Source: Ananas comosus (lineage: Eukaryota; Streptophyta; Magnoliopsida; Poales; Bromeliaceae). Taken from it: 64,000 bases of DNA. The notes beneath the pieces were generated by a model that was given only the letters and a program-made list of their open reading frames with translations, ran no database searches and had not been told where the DNA came from. A program made the position numbers and the translations under genes. This document shows positions 31,611 to 42,794 of the stretch, piece after piece; the stretch's first letter is position 1, and the number at the start of each line of letters is the position of its first letter. Location: NCBI RefSeq assembly GCF_001540865.1, contig NC_033621.1:6894972-6958971 (forward strand). Direction: 5' to 3'.

Positions 31611-32218
31611 TTACATCATAAGATGAAATAAGTACAAGCAGAATAAAATACGGAGCATCTTAAATATAAATAAATATATAATGAGTATAATATTGTAACA
31701 CAGAATCATCAATAAATACACACAATAGTTATAAAATAATCAGGAAACAAGAACATTTAATATTTCTAGATATGAAAAATATAACACGTCATTACATTGT
31801 TCCCAATCTTACATATAGTGCTACAGTAGCAACAAGAAAATTACGAAAAATTATTAAATCACTATTTATAATTCGAAACTCCCGAACAAGTATGTACAAT
31901 GCAGATCAATTCTCAATAATGTAACAGTATAGTCAATACAATGATCATTGCTTTCAATTGGCCAGTCCTCCTCCATCGTGCTGAAATTGATGGTCCTGCG
32001 GTATCTCCTTTTTGTGCAACTGTTTAAAAGGTTAATAAGATCAAATTAAAGTCAAGCATATAGTACACATATATGGATTGTATCAAGACTTTGTCAATAC
32101 ATGTTAGAAGTGAGTCGAGTGTGGCACGTGCATACAAGCAGTCGAATTTTGATTTGCAAATTTCTGACTAATATCCACTCTATGAGGGTACATGATAAGA
32201 TCTGATAATATGGATATT
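31611..32218. other. AT-rich stretch, possible decayed leader
   Basis: No coding potential. At 32200-32216 'gatctgataatatggat' resembles a decayed inverse PBS (gctctgatacca), next to an LTR-like boundary at 32219. Otherwise nothing. Confidence 0.4.
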
Positions 32219-35200
32219 GTTACACCTCGGGGTCTTTTATTGTAAAGCCTTTTTGAATGAAGGGCTAGTTTGAAATGAAGCCAGCGGAAAATGCCTATAT
32301 ATATATTTTTTTAAAATTACAAGTTGTCCCCAAGAAGTAATAGACCCGCCACAGATACAGAAATCTCTCTGTCCACACTAATAGAGTCTTTCCTGTATCT
32401 GCACAGCGTATCAATATAACATATACAACAACACACTCAACCACTCACACAAATAGCATATACAATGCGGATGTCAGACAACCATTCAGCTAACCATCCT
32501 TACGATGATGCATACTCTAAACACTCCTTAGGCGAAGGATGATGCTAATGCACATACAACAATTAATTCTATTCCTTTAAAAGTGTTTCCCACCTGGAAA
32601 CTATATTTAAAAACACTAAATTGTGATAAATCTGAAATTTATTTGAAAACCGTTTCTCATATGAAAACTCACTTTTGAAACGCTAGCTAGCACGAGGGGT
32701 AGAAAACCATGAGCGATAAAACCACAAATATCACCAAAATCACGGAACAACTGAACCACATATAGTCTAGTTTATTAACCAATAAAATAGGGGGTTGAGA
32801 TAGAATAACCCACAAACTGAATAGGTCGGGACCTCTATAACCCCCTAGCTACCGCGCCTCACACACTGTTCCGACTCCGACCACCGAGATCACCTGAAAA
32901 AAATGGCGGGGGGGTGAGAACATGTAAACATGTCTCCCCTCCCAGTGAGTACCGCAAGCCGAGAAGGTGCGGTGTACGTACCGACAAAGGAGAAAACAAT
33001 AGATAGATATGTATATAACGAGTACAGTAGCGAATAATGAAAAACAGGTATAAATAGGTATGAACAACTACTGCTACTACAAATAATAAGCATATGCATG
33101 AACTGTAGATGAACTGAAAATCCAATCACCGTGCCCTATAGAGCCGCAGATCGCATATGCTCACCCACCGGCACACAACCTCTGCAAGCACCTGGCAAGA
33201 GGCTCACGGGTCTAGTAGACGACTATTTTTTCGAAAAAGAATACCCCCCAAGATGGCCAAACTGCTAGTGTACATGAAGTGCTAAATGAGCTGTGACAAT
33301 TGATGCAAAATGCTCAATCCACAAGACGACGACAAGCCGAGAATAGCAACAACTAACACATGTCCAAGATCTCGCTCGGATCAACGAGCCGATCAACAAC
33401 GACCAATCAGGTTTCACCACAAGATCATGCAAGATACACTATACCACTCTGCCAATATCATATGTAGGGATGAAAGTAGAGAACAATAACTGGAAGTCGA
33501 GTGGAATCACGCTTATTCATAGTATACAAGGAAAAGGAAAGGAGAAATATCAACGAGCTAGTCCACTGTACCGACTTCGGATCGAAGCATCCATCTGTAC
33601 TGGAGAAGAGCCAACACCCAAGGCTCGCAGGAACGTTGACTGGACCTATGAAAGACCCACCAAGTCAAAATCCATCGAGTCGACTCAAAAACACTAAACT
33701 CACAATCCCGAAATCGTCAAAATTTCTGGAAAGTCCACCGAAATGATTCCGAACTCCAAGGAATACCCCAGAAGGTACCCATAAGCAATCCAAGTCACCC
33801 GCTGTTTGTAAACACACCAATTTAGGTGGTCGGACAGTGAACACAAGTCCAGGGTGCATACCAACATAAACTCACCTATAATGACAACCCGGGTTCCCAA
33901 AAATGCCCTTTTTGGCACCGGCGTCGCTGATCCTTTGTCTCCGAAACTTTGAGACAACAAGGCAACAAGGATCAGCGACACAACAAGGGCATTCACAACT
34001 CCACAAAAATGAGTTCCACATCGTAAACACGTTCCGCCGACAATTTCATCGAAAAAATGCTTCGAAACGCGATTCGAACATTGCGAGAGCATCGAGGACT
34101 TGGACAATCAGTCCAAAGGGTCACACGAGGTGGTCTCACATTGCCCGAGGCAGCCCATGCTGCCACAATTGCAAGGAAGCCCTCAACAATACATAAATTG
34201 TATAAAATCATGAAATTAAGTACTAAAAAGGCAACAATGCTGCTATCGCGCGATTTTAAGACCAACCGAGGGCACCAACAACAAGGTCTCATTACAGCGA
34301 AGCCCATGCTCCCTATCCGAGGCAACAAAAATAGCCGTGGAGTGCACCAAGGCCAAAAATATTGCTAGAATAATGCCCAAAGGAGCGACACCACCAAAAC
34401 AGCGCAACGAAGCCTTCCCGATAGAAATCAAGGTGAGCACAATGATCAGCGAGGAGTTAAGATCATCGTGCTCCCTTTCTCGAAGATCGAGAGACCTCGG
34501 GTGGCTCGGAATAGTGAGCAACCCAAGAAATGCCCCAATTCGGGCTTGGCCGGAGCAAGCTTGCTTCGGCCGACTGCCGACAGAACGGTAGCGAGCGCAC
34601 GGGCTAGAGGTGGATGCGGGGAAGGTGAGAAACACCATGCTCACCTTGGCTGGCGGCGGGAAGCGGGAGCTGCGGCAGCGTTGGAAGTAGGTACGGCCAG
34701 CCCGGATCTAGGGCTTGGGTACAACGGCTTTTCCCAGCGATGGTGACGGCCGGGGCAGGTAGGGGATGATGGCGACTAGTCCCCTAAGGTCAGAGGGAGG
34801 CGGCTACGACACTTTAAGAAGCCTCGGCCGCCCCTACCAGAACCCGCCCCAAACGGGCAGAGCGACGGCTGCGGTGGTTGCCTATGGCACAGGGATGGTC
34901 GGAGGCGGTCGTTGGAGGTCCAAAAGATAGGGGAGAGGGGATCCACCTAGGCACGGCTTCCCTGGTGGCCTCGGGTCCAGAGAGGGGAGAGAGATGGAGA
35001 GGAAGAGGTTGAGGGAGAGAGAGAAGTGGTGTTGGCAGCAGGTTCGGCCGGCCGGGGGAGGGTCGCCGGCGGCTAGGGGGTTACCCGACGCCTCACAGAG
35101 GAAGGTGGGGTGCAGCTATGGTTCGGTGGCTGAGGAGAGGGGAGCTAGGGTTGGGGTTTCATCATGAGAAACCCTAGATGCCAACTATATAGCATTCGAG

Positions 35201-35501
35201 CAAATGTGGAATACCCCTCGAAACCTCGACCAATTAATCCAGGCCCTTCACCAATCGCGTAAAACGCGCCAATGCCTCTCCACGAGCGATCCCTCGCGAA
35301 ACGGTACAAAAAAATATTGGATATTTTACAAAAATACCCATTTCACAAAATTGTCCTATAATATACCGAACTCCTACAATCATGAAGTTTTGGTGGGAAC
35401 TAGCTTTAAAAGCTATTAAAGTAGTTCCGGTGAAGTTTGGGGAGCATTCGAGTGTTTTCAATGCAAATCGTGCGTGAAAACGGACCCCAAAAGCTGAAAT
35501 T
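32219..35501 (-). mobile_element. Old LTR K (minus), boundaries partly uncertain
   Basis: On the minus strand the end reads CCCCGAGGTGTAACA (32219). The interior has the usual LTR landmarks: 'gtgagaacatg...cccagtgagtac' near 32920-32950 and the 'tgagcatatgcgatctgcg' area. A GC-rich leader (34580-35150) is full of CT tracts in the minus direction, behind a TATATAG at about 35184-35190. The right boundary near 35501 is set by loss of K-like sequence, and no TG start was confirmed. Sequence beyond 42795 (to about 43400) could be its continuation. Confidence 0.55.
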
Positions 35502-35858
35502 TGTCTAAGTTGTAGATTGTGTTAAGGATTTTATAGGTTGGCGGATTTCGTAATGTTGAATGGAGTCTTGAAGAGTTGATTGCAGAAGATTGAAGAAAAA
35601 ATCTAAATTGAAGGAAAAAGACTCACTTGTAAAGTTCGGCACCTAAGGTATGAAGAAAAGATCATTTGTGATGAAGTTATTTGGTTAGAATAAGTTCAGA
35701 AGGCTTAGATTACTTTAAAAATACTTTACTGAACTTTTCTGTGTTCAGGGACTGGTTCCTGAGGTTAAGAGACCGGTTCTCCTAAGGTCCTCACTGCGTG
35801 AACCTTGATGCAACCGGTCCCCTATGATGAGAGATCGGTTCCCGAACCATGGTATTTC

Positions 35859-38401
35859 TGTAATATACCGAAAATTCGAAAAATAAATATCGAACTTTAG
35901 TCAAATTGACCAAAGTGCGAGGATGGTACACTTCGGAGAGTCCGAAGGTGTTGAAATGACCAAAAGTGAGTTACGGGAGGTTTTCGAGAGCTAAAATTGT
36001 GAAATCTGCATTCTACAGGTTTTCAGCTCTCGGGGACCGGTCCATGGTGGGAGAGACCGGTCCCCGAAAGCATATGAAATGAGACAGCCGAAAAATCGGC
36101 TAAGTCCTGAGAAAGTAGCTCTCGGGAACCGGTCCCTGCCTGAGAGACCGGTCCCCGAGAGACCGGTCCCCCAAGGAGGGACCGGATGCATTGCGCGCGG
36201 CAGCTCTGGCTACGCAGGGTGGACCTTCGGGGACCGGTCCCTACTCGGGGAGACCGGTCTCTGCCTGCGAAAACTGCCCAGTCCAGGCTGTGTGAAATAG
36301 TGAAAGTTAAAGGGTTTATTAGCATTTTTGCAGCCCAATGGTTATGTTATGAGGGTAAATGAGATATTTCTTTCATTTCACCCCCTCTCACACTCTCTTC
36401 TCTCCCTCTCTCTCTCTAGAAGACAAAGGAGAAGAAGAAGAAAGGAAGAAAAGAAGGAGAAGAAGGAAAGGAAGGTGAAGAAGAAGATCAAGGAGCAAAG
36501 GAGCTTCATCTTCTTCCTCTCTAGTGCAAGAAAAGGAAGCTTACAAGGTAAGCTTTGAACCCTAGTGTAGTAAAACCCTAGAAATGAGTTTGAATGAGCC
36601 TAGAAATGGTTTTAATAGATTATTTAGAGTTTTTGAAGCTTTCTATTTGCTTCTTTAGAGATCAAAACCTTGATTTGCTTTAGAGGTGAGCTTGGACCAC
36701 CTCTCATGGTGAAATCCAAGCTAGGATTTTGGAAAGGCTAAGAATGGTTCTAATGGACTATTTAGAGTATAATGAAGCTACTTTTGCTTCTCTTAGAGAT
36801 CAAACCCTAGGTTTTGATATACATTGGAGCTAGGGCACCCAAATTGGGGCTTTTGCTCATGAGGGTTTCTAAGTGCAATTGACCCTCTAGAAACCTAATT
36901 GGGGGTATTTCCGACGCGTTGGTGCGCTCGGATTTACGTTACGAAAAGTCAATGTAAAGTTATGGCCAAATAAGCCTAATTTTGCTTCGTTATGCCGCAG
37001 GTAAAGAACAGAAGGTCTAAAAATCCCAAGAAAATCATCGGAGCACCTTTGAAAGCCTACGAGGTGGGTGGTGCTTCTCAAACTCATTGAACTTCTCTCT
37101 ATGCCTAATGTGTCATTCATTTGAACATGTATATATATATTGTTACATGCATTTTAGGGTAAAGTAATGATGAAAATGTGATGATGCATGATTGTGAGTA
37201 CAACTTGCATAATATGATGAATGAAAACTATGTGAATGTCGAAAATCCTATATGTATGCATGAGAGAAAAGTGAAAACCCAAAGTGAGCAAAAGAATAGA
37301 GTGACACAATGACATAGATCGAGTGGCATTCGATAAAGCTAATGTGAAATGACACTAGAGATGGTGTGAGGTAAGGAACCAATGTAATGTAAAGAATGAT
37401 GAAAATGATAATGTTGAAGTTAAAGTAATGTGGGGAGTAAAGAACATGAAGTCCTAGAGGTAGCCAAAAGTAAAGAATGTAAAGAATACGATTGCTAGAA
37501 TTAGCAAAGATAAAGAATTGTAAAGAATGTGTGCATGAGTTTGCAACATAAAGTGATGTAAAGAACACTAGAGCTAGTGTGAAGTCAAAATTGAACTTAT
37601 AAATCCTTTGAGTTAAGGATACGATCATACTTGCTATGAGTTCCGTGCTCGAGGGCGGTCGCTCCCCCTCGGGCGATGCGCTCCGGAGTTATGCATCACG
37701 GGTTGTAGTAAACCCGAAGGACGGTCCTAGCGGGTGAGTTCCTGCGATGATGGACTTAATGTGAAGCAAGTCAATGTGGCGATACCCTCGGGTTAGCCTT
37801 GAGATTAAAGAACAAAGAGCAAAGAACAAAGTGCAAAGAACAAGAACAAAGAGTAAAGTGAAAAGAATAAAGAATTGCATAATCTGCATTTATTTAATGT
37901 TGAGCATATTTCTGCTTTTGTTCAGGCATATTAGCATCCTGTATAGATTGGTTACCATATGCAGCTTATCCTTTCTATTATGCCTGAGTTAGTCCTAGTG
38001 GGAAAGTCGGTGATATTGAGGCCGAACCCACTGGGAACTTTGTTGTAGTTCTCACCCCACTATTTCCACAGAGCCGGGACCGAGCGAGCCGGCGAGCGAC
38101 CGAGGTAAAGGTATCGCGCCTTAGTCAGAGGCCACCAAAGTCGGGTTTCATTTTGTAGTAAAGTACCCTATGTTCATCATTTGTACATGATGATTAGTAA
38201 TGTAAAGAAAAGAATGTGATGTGCATTTTGAGGTAAATGTGATGTAAGAAGGAAATGATGAAATGATGTAATGAAATGCAAAGAATCCTAAATGTAAGAA
38301 ATGGATGCAATGTATGTGATCTAAAATGAATCATATTACTTGTGTAGGTGTTTAGTCTTCCTTTCTTTCACTAATGGCTATTGCTTACCCTCGTGTAAGC
38401 C
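35859..38401 (+). mobile_element. Family A LTR lacking its 3' end
   Basis: It starts TGTAATATACCGAAAATTCG and parallels the A 3' LTR through the ACCGGT array, 'gcccagtccaggc', the GA-rich leader (36420-36500), donor AAG|GTAAGC at 36548, 'ctccggagtt' (37681), 'gttctcacccca' and 'taccctcgtgtaagcc'. It is cut at the N (38402) about 150 bp before the expected GCGTGACA end. No gag or PBS is attached, so solo or truncated. Confidence 0.88.
36036..36262. repeat. ACCGGT palindrome array in LTR 35859
   Basis: Eight intact ACCGGT hexamers, including the doublet GAGAGACCGGTCCCCGAGAG then ACCGGTCCC that the A 3' LTR also has and the A 5' LTR lacks. Confidence 0.85.
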
Positions 38402-38402
38402 N
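38402..38402. other. Assembly gap (single N)
   Basis: The left side is family A LTR body, the right side the last 232 bp of the 35520 family. Comparison with complete copies implies about 150 bp of A LTR plus about 640 bp of the host LTR are missing, if the join is real. Confidence 0.85.
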
Positions 38403-38941
38403 TGTCAAAATCACTTGTACTCAAGTTTTCTTAGTGGATTTTCTTCGCATGATCGGTCCCGTGGGTTTTTCACTCCGAATTGGAGTTTTCCCACGTTAAA
38501 TTCTCGGTGTGCTGTTTTAATTTCCGCTACTTTATTTTATTTGCATCGAGATTTTCGAGTTTGCCGTATTTACACCTATTCACCCCCCTCTAGGTGTTAC
38601 TTACCTTTTAGATTCTCGGGATCCATATCTCACAGATTTTGTATTGAATATCGGTACTACAATATGAGTACCGGTATGCAATACAAAATGAGGAAAACAT
38701 GCTCTCGAATTTTGAGAAACCGAAGTTGGGTACCGGTACTGAATTTGTATTGGGTACCGGTACAGGAAACCGAGAACCGGTACACAGTAGAAAATTGGAA
38801 ATCCAACATTCGGGTTTTGAGGTACTCGAATTGGGTATCAGTACTGGATGCCCGAGTACCGGTATGCCAACCCGAGTACCAGTACTCAGCCCTGCAGAAT
38901 GCTATTTTTGAGGGGTAAATAGGTAATTTCATATGGGGGCT

Positions 38942-38950
38942 TATAAAAAG
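38942..38950 (+). promoter_or_regulatory. Probable TATA box of LTR L
   Basis: TATAAAAAG is followed at about 30 bp by 'cccctttcctctgtagaaac', a plausible transcription start region, then a CT-rich leader. It is the clearest core promoter in the window. A similar TATAAAAAG occurs in LTR E at about 53180. Confidence 0.6.
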
Positions 38951-39096
38951 GGGTGCCCTTCCCCTTTCCTCTGTAGAAACACACACACGCACATTGAGGA
39001 AGAGAGAGGAGCTCATCTCTCTCACTCTCTTCTTCTTCTTCTTCTTGAACTTGGAGATCTTGGTGGAGATCGAACTCGGGAAACTCGGAGGAGCAG

Positions 39097-39232
39097 TGAA
39101 TCGAGCTCTCAGGCGCTTGGTGGCTCAGGGCGCTTTTGACTCGAGGTGAGTTTTGAGGTGTTAATGAATCAAGCTCTCGGGCGCTTGGTTGCTCAGGGCG
39201 CTTTTGACTCGAGGTGAGTTTTGAGGTGTTAA
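39097..39232 (+). repeat. 68-bp tandem duplication containing the leader splice donor
   Basis: Two consecutive 68-bp units (39097-39164 and 39165-39232) differ at only about five bases. Each contains the same consensus donor GAG|GTGAGT, at 39146 and 39214. The duplication therefore gives LTR L two competing donors. Confidence 0.85.
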
Positions 39233-39723
39233 GCTAAGGTTTTGGGTTTAAACCTTCTAAATGAATTTCTATCAAACCCTAGGCTAATCTAGGCTACAAA
39301 TTGTAGAGATTAGCAAATAAAATTGGATTTTACCATGAAGTTTAGAAAACCCTAAGTTGAAAGAGGAGTTTGTTTGTGGAGGGTTCTAAAAATGTTTTAA
39401 CCCTTTAAAATCCTAATTGAGGGTTAGGAAATCATGTGAGGCCACTTGATTTCAAGAAGAAAAATTATTTAGTGGTTCGAAAGTGGCAACGAATGGATCT
39501 TTTGTATAGGAAAAGGAAAGCTTGGGAGCAAGCTTGAAGATCCAAGGGGTTTGTCTAATTGCAAGTGTCTACAAGCAATTAAGAAGCTTTGTGAGGTGTG
39601 TTGTGCTTCACCGAAGTGACTAGATCGCTTTCATGTCAAAAGAGTAAAGTATGCTATTACTAATGATACATGTATGTGTGTAACGACCCAGACCACTAGC
39701 AACAATAACTCGTTGGGCCCAAC

Positions 39724-40936
39724 TGTAAGATATGGATCCCGAGGATCTAAAAGGTAAGTAACACCTAGAGGGGGGTGATTAGGTGTAAAAACGGCAAACA
39801 CAAAAATCTCGATGCAAATAAAACGAAATAGCGGAAAATAAAATAGCACACCGAGAATTTAACGTGGGAAAACTCCAATCCGGAGTGAAAAACCCACGGG
39901 ACCGATCACACGAAGAAAATTCACTAAGAAAACATGAGTACAAGTGATTTTAACCAAAATACATGACTCAATTTACCGAATTCCCGTTGTTGATGATCTT
40001 CGCCGGTCCTCGATCGATAGGAATCCTCCAATCGACCTCGCCGCAACTCCTTACTGGGTCAACGCCTCAACTCCTTGAAGCGTCCACCAAATCCTCGACT
40101 TCACGCAAGATCCACGCGCCGAAACTCCTTCCGAAGCTTGTAGAATCGAAGATTTGTGGTGATTAAGCCTTAGAATCCCATAAGCAATGAGGGTTCACCT
40201 TCTAATCAAACATCTACTTGATTCTGGAAGAAGTTCTCGAGTAAAAATGAAGAATCAAGTTGATTGTTGATTATATGAAACTTGTTATGAGAATAGAATC
40301 ATGAGAATAGAAAAAACAAGTTTCTAGGGTTTTAGATCTGTAGAAATTCAAAGCCTTAACCCATATGACGACCCCCATGGCTTATTTATATATTTAGAAG
40401 ACTTAGAAGTAGACTAGGATTGCAAAAAGTCTATTTTAAAAACTTGTGTCGTCCTTAGGGACCGGTCCTCTCGAGGAGACTTGTCTATGAGAGACCGGTC
40501 TCTTGAGTGAGAGATCGGTCCCTCGCTGCGTGACAGAAAAACACAACGTTCGGGAATCGGTCTCTCATCTCAGATACCGATCCCTCGCTGCGCGACAGAA
40601 GAACCTATGTTCGGGAACCGTTCTCTCATCTCAGGGGACCGGTTGCCTCAACATTCCACGCAGTGAGGACCTTAGGGGACCGGTCTTCTCAACTCTGGGA
40701 CCGGTCCCAGAACATTGAAAAGTTCAGTTAAAGTGTTTTAAAGCAATCTAAGTCTTTTGAACTTATTACAATGAAACAACTTCACCACAAATGATCTATT
40801 CTTCATACCTGAGGTGCCGAGCTTTCCAAATGAGTCTTTGTTCTTCAATTTGAATCTTTTATTCAAACTTCCGCAATCAACTCTTCAAGACTCCATACAA
40901 CTTTACGAAATCCGCCAACCTAGAAAATCCTTAACA
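39724..40936 (-). mobile_element. Complete solo LTR (1213 bp) inside the TRIM
   Basis: On the minus strand it starts TGTTAAGGATTTTC (40936) and ends GGATCCATATCTTACA (39724). The perfect TSD ccaac is at 39719-39723 and 40937-40941. It is the same family as the split copy at 35520-38634 and the only full-length reference for it here. It contains an ACCGGT array. No interior domain, hence a solo LTR produced by LTR-LTR recombination. Confidence 0.9.
40455..40710. repeat. ACCGGT palindrome array in a non-chromovirus-type LTR
   Basis: About five intact ACCGGT hexamers and several near variants (GATCGGTCCC, AATCGGTCTCT) with GAGA/TCTC flanks. The host LTR has a different start, end and length from the Ty3 LTRs, so the array type crosses families. 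Confidence 0.8.
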
Positions 40937-41873
40937 CCAACCACCGGCCCAAAATGCTTAAGCCCAGTTATTATTATTAGTGTCTAAATCTCTTATAAAC
41001 CTAATGACAACCCCATTCCCATCCGATATGGAACTATTGGGGTGTCACAGACTCCCCCCGTTAAGGCCCTGACGTCCTCGTCAGTCCAATCACACACAGC
41101 CCAAGATCACTAGGCGATGTGAGACTCGTCTCGCTAGCCCGTCATCGAAACCCTAGCTCAGTCGAGACTCGTCACATATGTCCAGCTGGTGAACCGGCTC
41201 TGATACCAAATGTAACGACCCAGCCCACTAGCAACAATAACTCGTTGGGCCCAACCACCGGCCCAAAATGCTTAAGCCCAGTTATTATTATTAGTGTCTA
41301 AGTCTCTTATAAACCCAATGACAACCCTATTCCCATCCGATGTGAGACTATTGGGGTGTCACAATGTGATGGTAGGTTATAAGTTATGAATATAAATGCA
41401 TAAATCATATGTTGTTAGATGATGTTACCCATCATTGGATTACGACATAGGCATGTGAGAACATATAGAATGGATATATATGTATGCCTAGATGTAGATG
41501 ATGAATATAGGTCGATGAACTCTAGAAAAATTAGAGAACTCGACAAATGTGGAAACAAAGACTAGATGTCATGAAATTATGAATTCTAGGTGTGGACAAC
41601 TAGGATAAAGAAAGAATAAGATTGGGCATTTAACCTAATGTTATTGAACATAGGTTGGATAACATAGTGGTAGAAAGACCACTCGGATTGAAATGTCATT
41701 GAACCTAGCGTCATTGAACATAGGTTGGAAAAGTATAGTGATAGGATGACTATATGGACATGTGACTATGAACCTAGGAAGGTTGACAACATAGGGTATG
41801 TGATGAACCCTTGAGACTTGGAAAGTGGATTCCGGAATCCTAGAACTTGTGACCGTCGAAGTTCTTAGCCGTG

Positions 41874-42055
41874 GATGCATGCGGCATGTTCCTCTCCCAC
41901 CGGAAGAATCTTCGTGCGCTGGGGTGTATGTGGCATGTTCCTTTCCCTATCGGGGATTTCAGCTACGGGTGTATGTGGCATGTTCCTCTCCCACTGGAGG
42001 ATCCCTAACTGCGGGTGCATGCAGCTTTTTCGTCGCCCGTCGGGCACCTTGGTGT
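41874..42055. repeat. Minisatellite of about 50 bp, 3.5 copies, in LTR L
   Basis: Units begin 'ggcatgttcctctccca' at about 41882, 41932 and 41977, and a weaker fourth near 42025. Each carries a short inverted pair like 'tcccaccggaagaa'. It occupies the same place in the LTR as the family C minisatellite (1016-1156), without sequence identity. Confidence 0.7.
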
Positions 42056-42794
42056 GTGGATTGAAGGTTGAGGTGCACAACATGTTCCTCTCCTCAGACC
42101 TAGATACGAGCGATGGTCCGCTGATGATTGACTCAAGACCGAGTCGGGTGGTATAGCTTGGCTAAGATAAAAGAACCTTAGGAATGGATTGTGAAATAGA
42201 AAGTAGAAATGGTAGCTCTACTTGCATGAATTTCATATTGCATTTAGTTGAGGCATAAGCATGATATTTGTTAGTTGCTTACAGTTATATATTTATATAT
42301 GTTGGATTAACTTGCTTATGTTGCCTCCTTTGGACCGGTGGGTCGAGCTTTTTTCTTAGATGGCCGTACTCACTGGGAACTATATTTATAGTTCTCACCC
42401 CTATATTTTTTAGGTCCACATGTGAGCGGCGCGGCGGCGCGAGAAAAGGGAATAGCTTGGTAGATAGCGCCCTACCACTTGAGACCAAAGATAGAAATAC
42501 CTTGGGTCGGCATAGCTTAGGGTATAGGAAAGAATAAAGCAAAATTGTAATAAAGTTGATTGTATTTGGAAGCAAAAAGAATGTAAATGTAATCTGAAAA
42601 GTGACGAATGCTTGTAATAGCTTAGTAATTATGTTTGATGCCTTATGCAATCGATGTATAAATTTTGTTCCTGGTTGGAACCACTTGAATTTTACTGATT
42701 GTGATGCCTTGAGTGGACAGGGAAGACTCTGTTCGTTCGGCGGTCTGTCGGTGTGTCCGAATTCGACCAAAGAGGCGGGTCTCGGAGCGTGACA

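Larger units (their letters stand above)
35520..38634 (+). mobile_element. Solo LTR of another family (Ty1/copia-like ends), split by a family A LTR and a gap
   Basis: Real parts are 35520-35858 and 38403-38634. It starts TGTTAAGGATTTT and ends GGATCCATATCTCACA, and carries 'attcacccccctctaggtg', a signature I associate with many plant copia LTRs; no coding sequence supports the class. It is the inverse of 39724-40936 at about 90% identity by eye. Flanks are gattg (35515-35519) and gattt (38635-38639), one mismatch. About 640 bp present in the inverse copy is missing at the N. Confidence 0.7.
39679..41363 (-). mobile_element. TRIM-type miniature LTR retrotransposon, split by a solo LTR
   Basis: Excluding the insertion and its duplicated target (1218 bp) it is about 467 bp: two ~153-bp LTRs (41211-41363, and 39679-39723 plus 40942-41049) around a ~160-bp interior. 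On the minus strand the LTR begins TGTGACACCCCAATAG and ends GGGTCGTTACA. The PBS TGGTATCAGAGC (41197-41208) follows the first LTR, and a PPT, AACGGGGGGAGT (41051-41062), precedes the second. The TSD is perfect: atgtg at 39674-39678 and 41364-41368. No coding capacity, as usual for TRIMs, which depend on other elements' enzymes. Confidence 0.93.
38635..42794 (+). mobile_element. LTR L (plus), carrying a nested TRIM
   Basis: Excluding the TRIM (39679-41363) about 2.47 kb is present. It ends TCTCGGAGCGTGACA at 42794, after the stem GGACAG...CTGTTC (42715-42734). The 5' part has GTACCGGTAC-type motifs (38658-38885), a TATA box, a CT/CTT-rich leader, a duplicated splice-donor block and a minisatellite. 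Its start was not found: the sequence left of 38635 is another LTR and no matching TSD for the right flank 'cgtcc' is visible. Confidence 0.7.

Noticed and set aside
32200..32218. A firm PBS for LTR K
   Set aside because: Only a loose match to the inverse of TGGTATCAGAGC; recorded as possible decay only.
33470..34746. Runs of mid-size frames in LTR K as a possible host gene
   Set aside because: No recognisable domain, opposing frames equally long, and LTR landmarks (TATATAG, CT-rich leader, GTGAGAAC block) explain the region.
35502..35519. 'tgtctaagttgtagattg' as the start of LTR L
   Set aside because: Neither candidate TG start is flanked by a copy of L's right flank 'cgtcc', and an assembly gap lies between.
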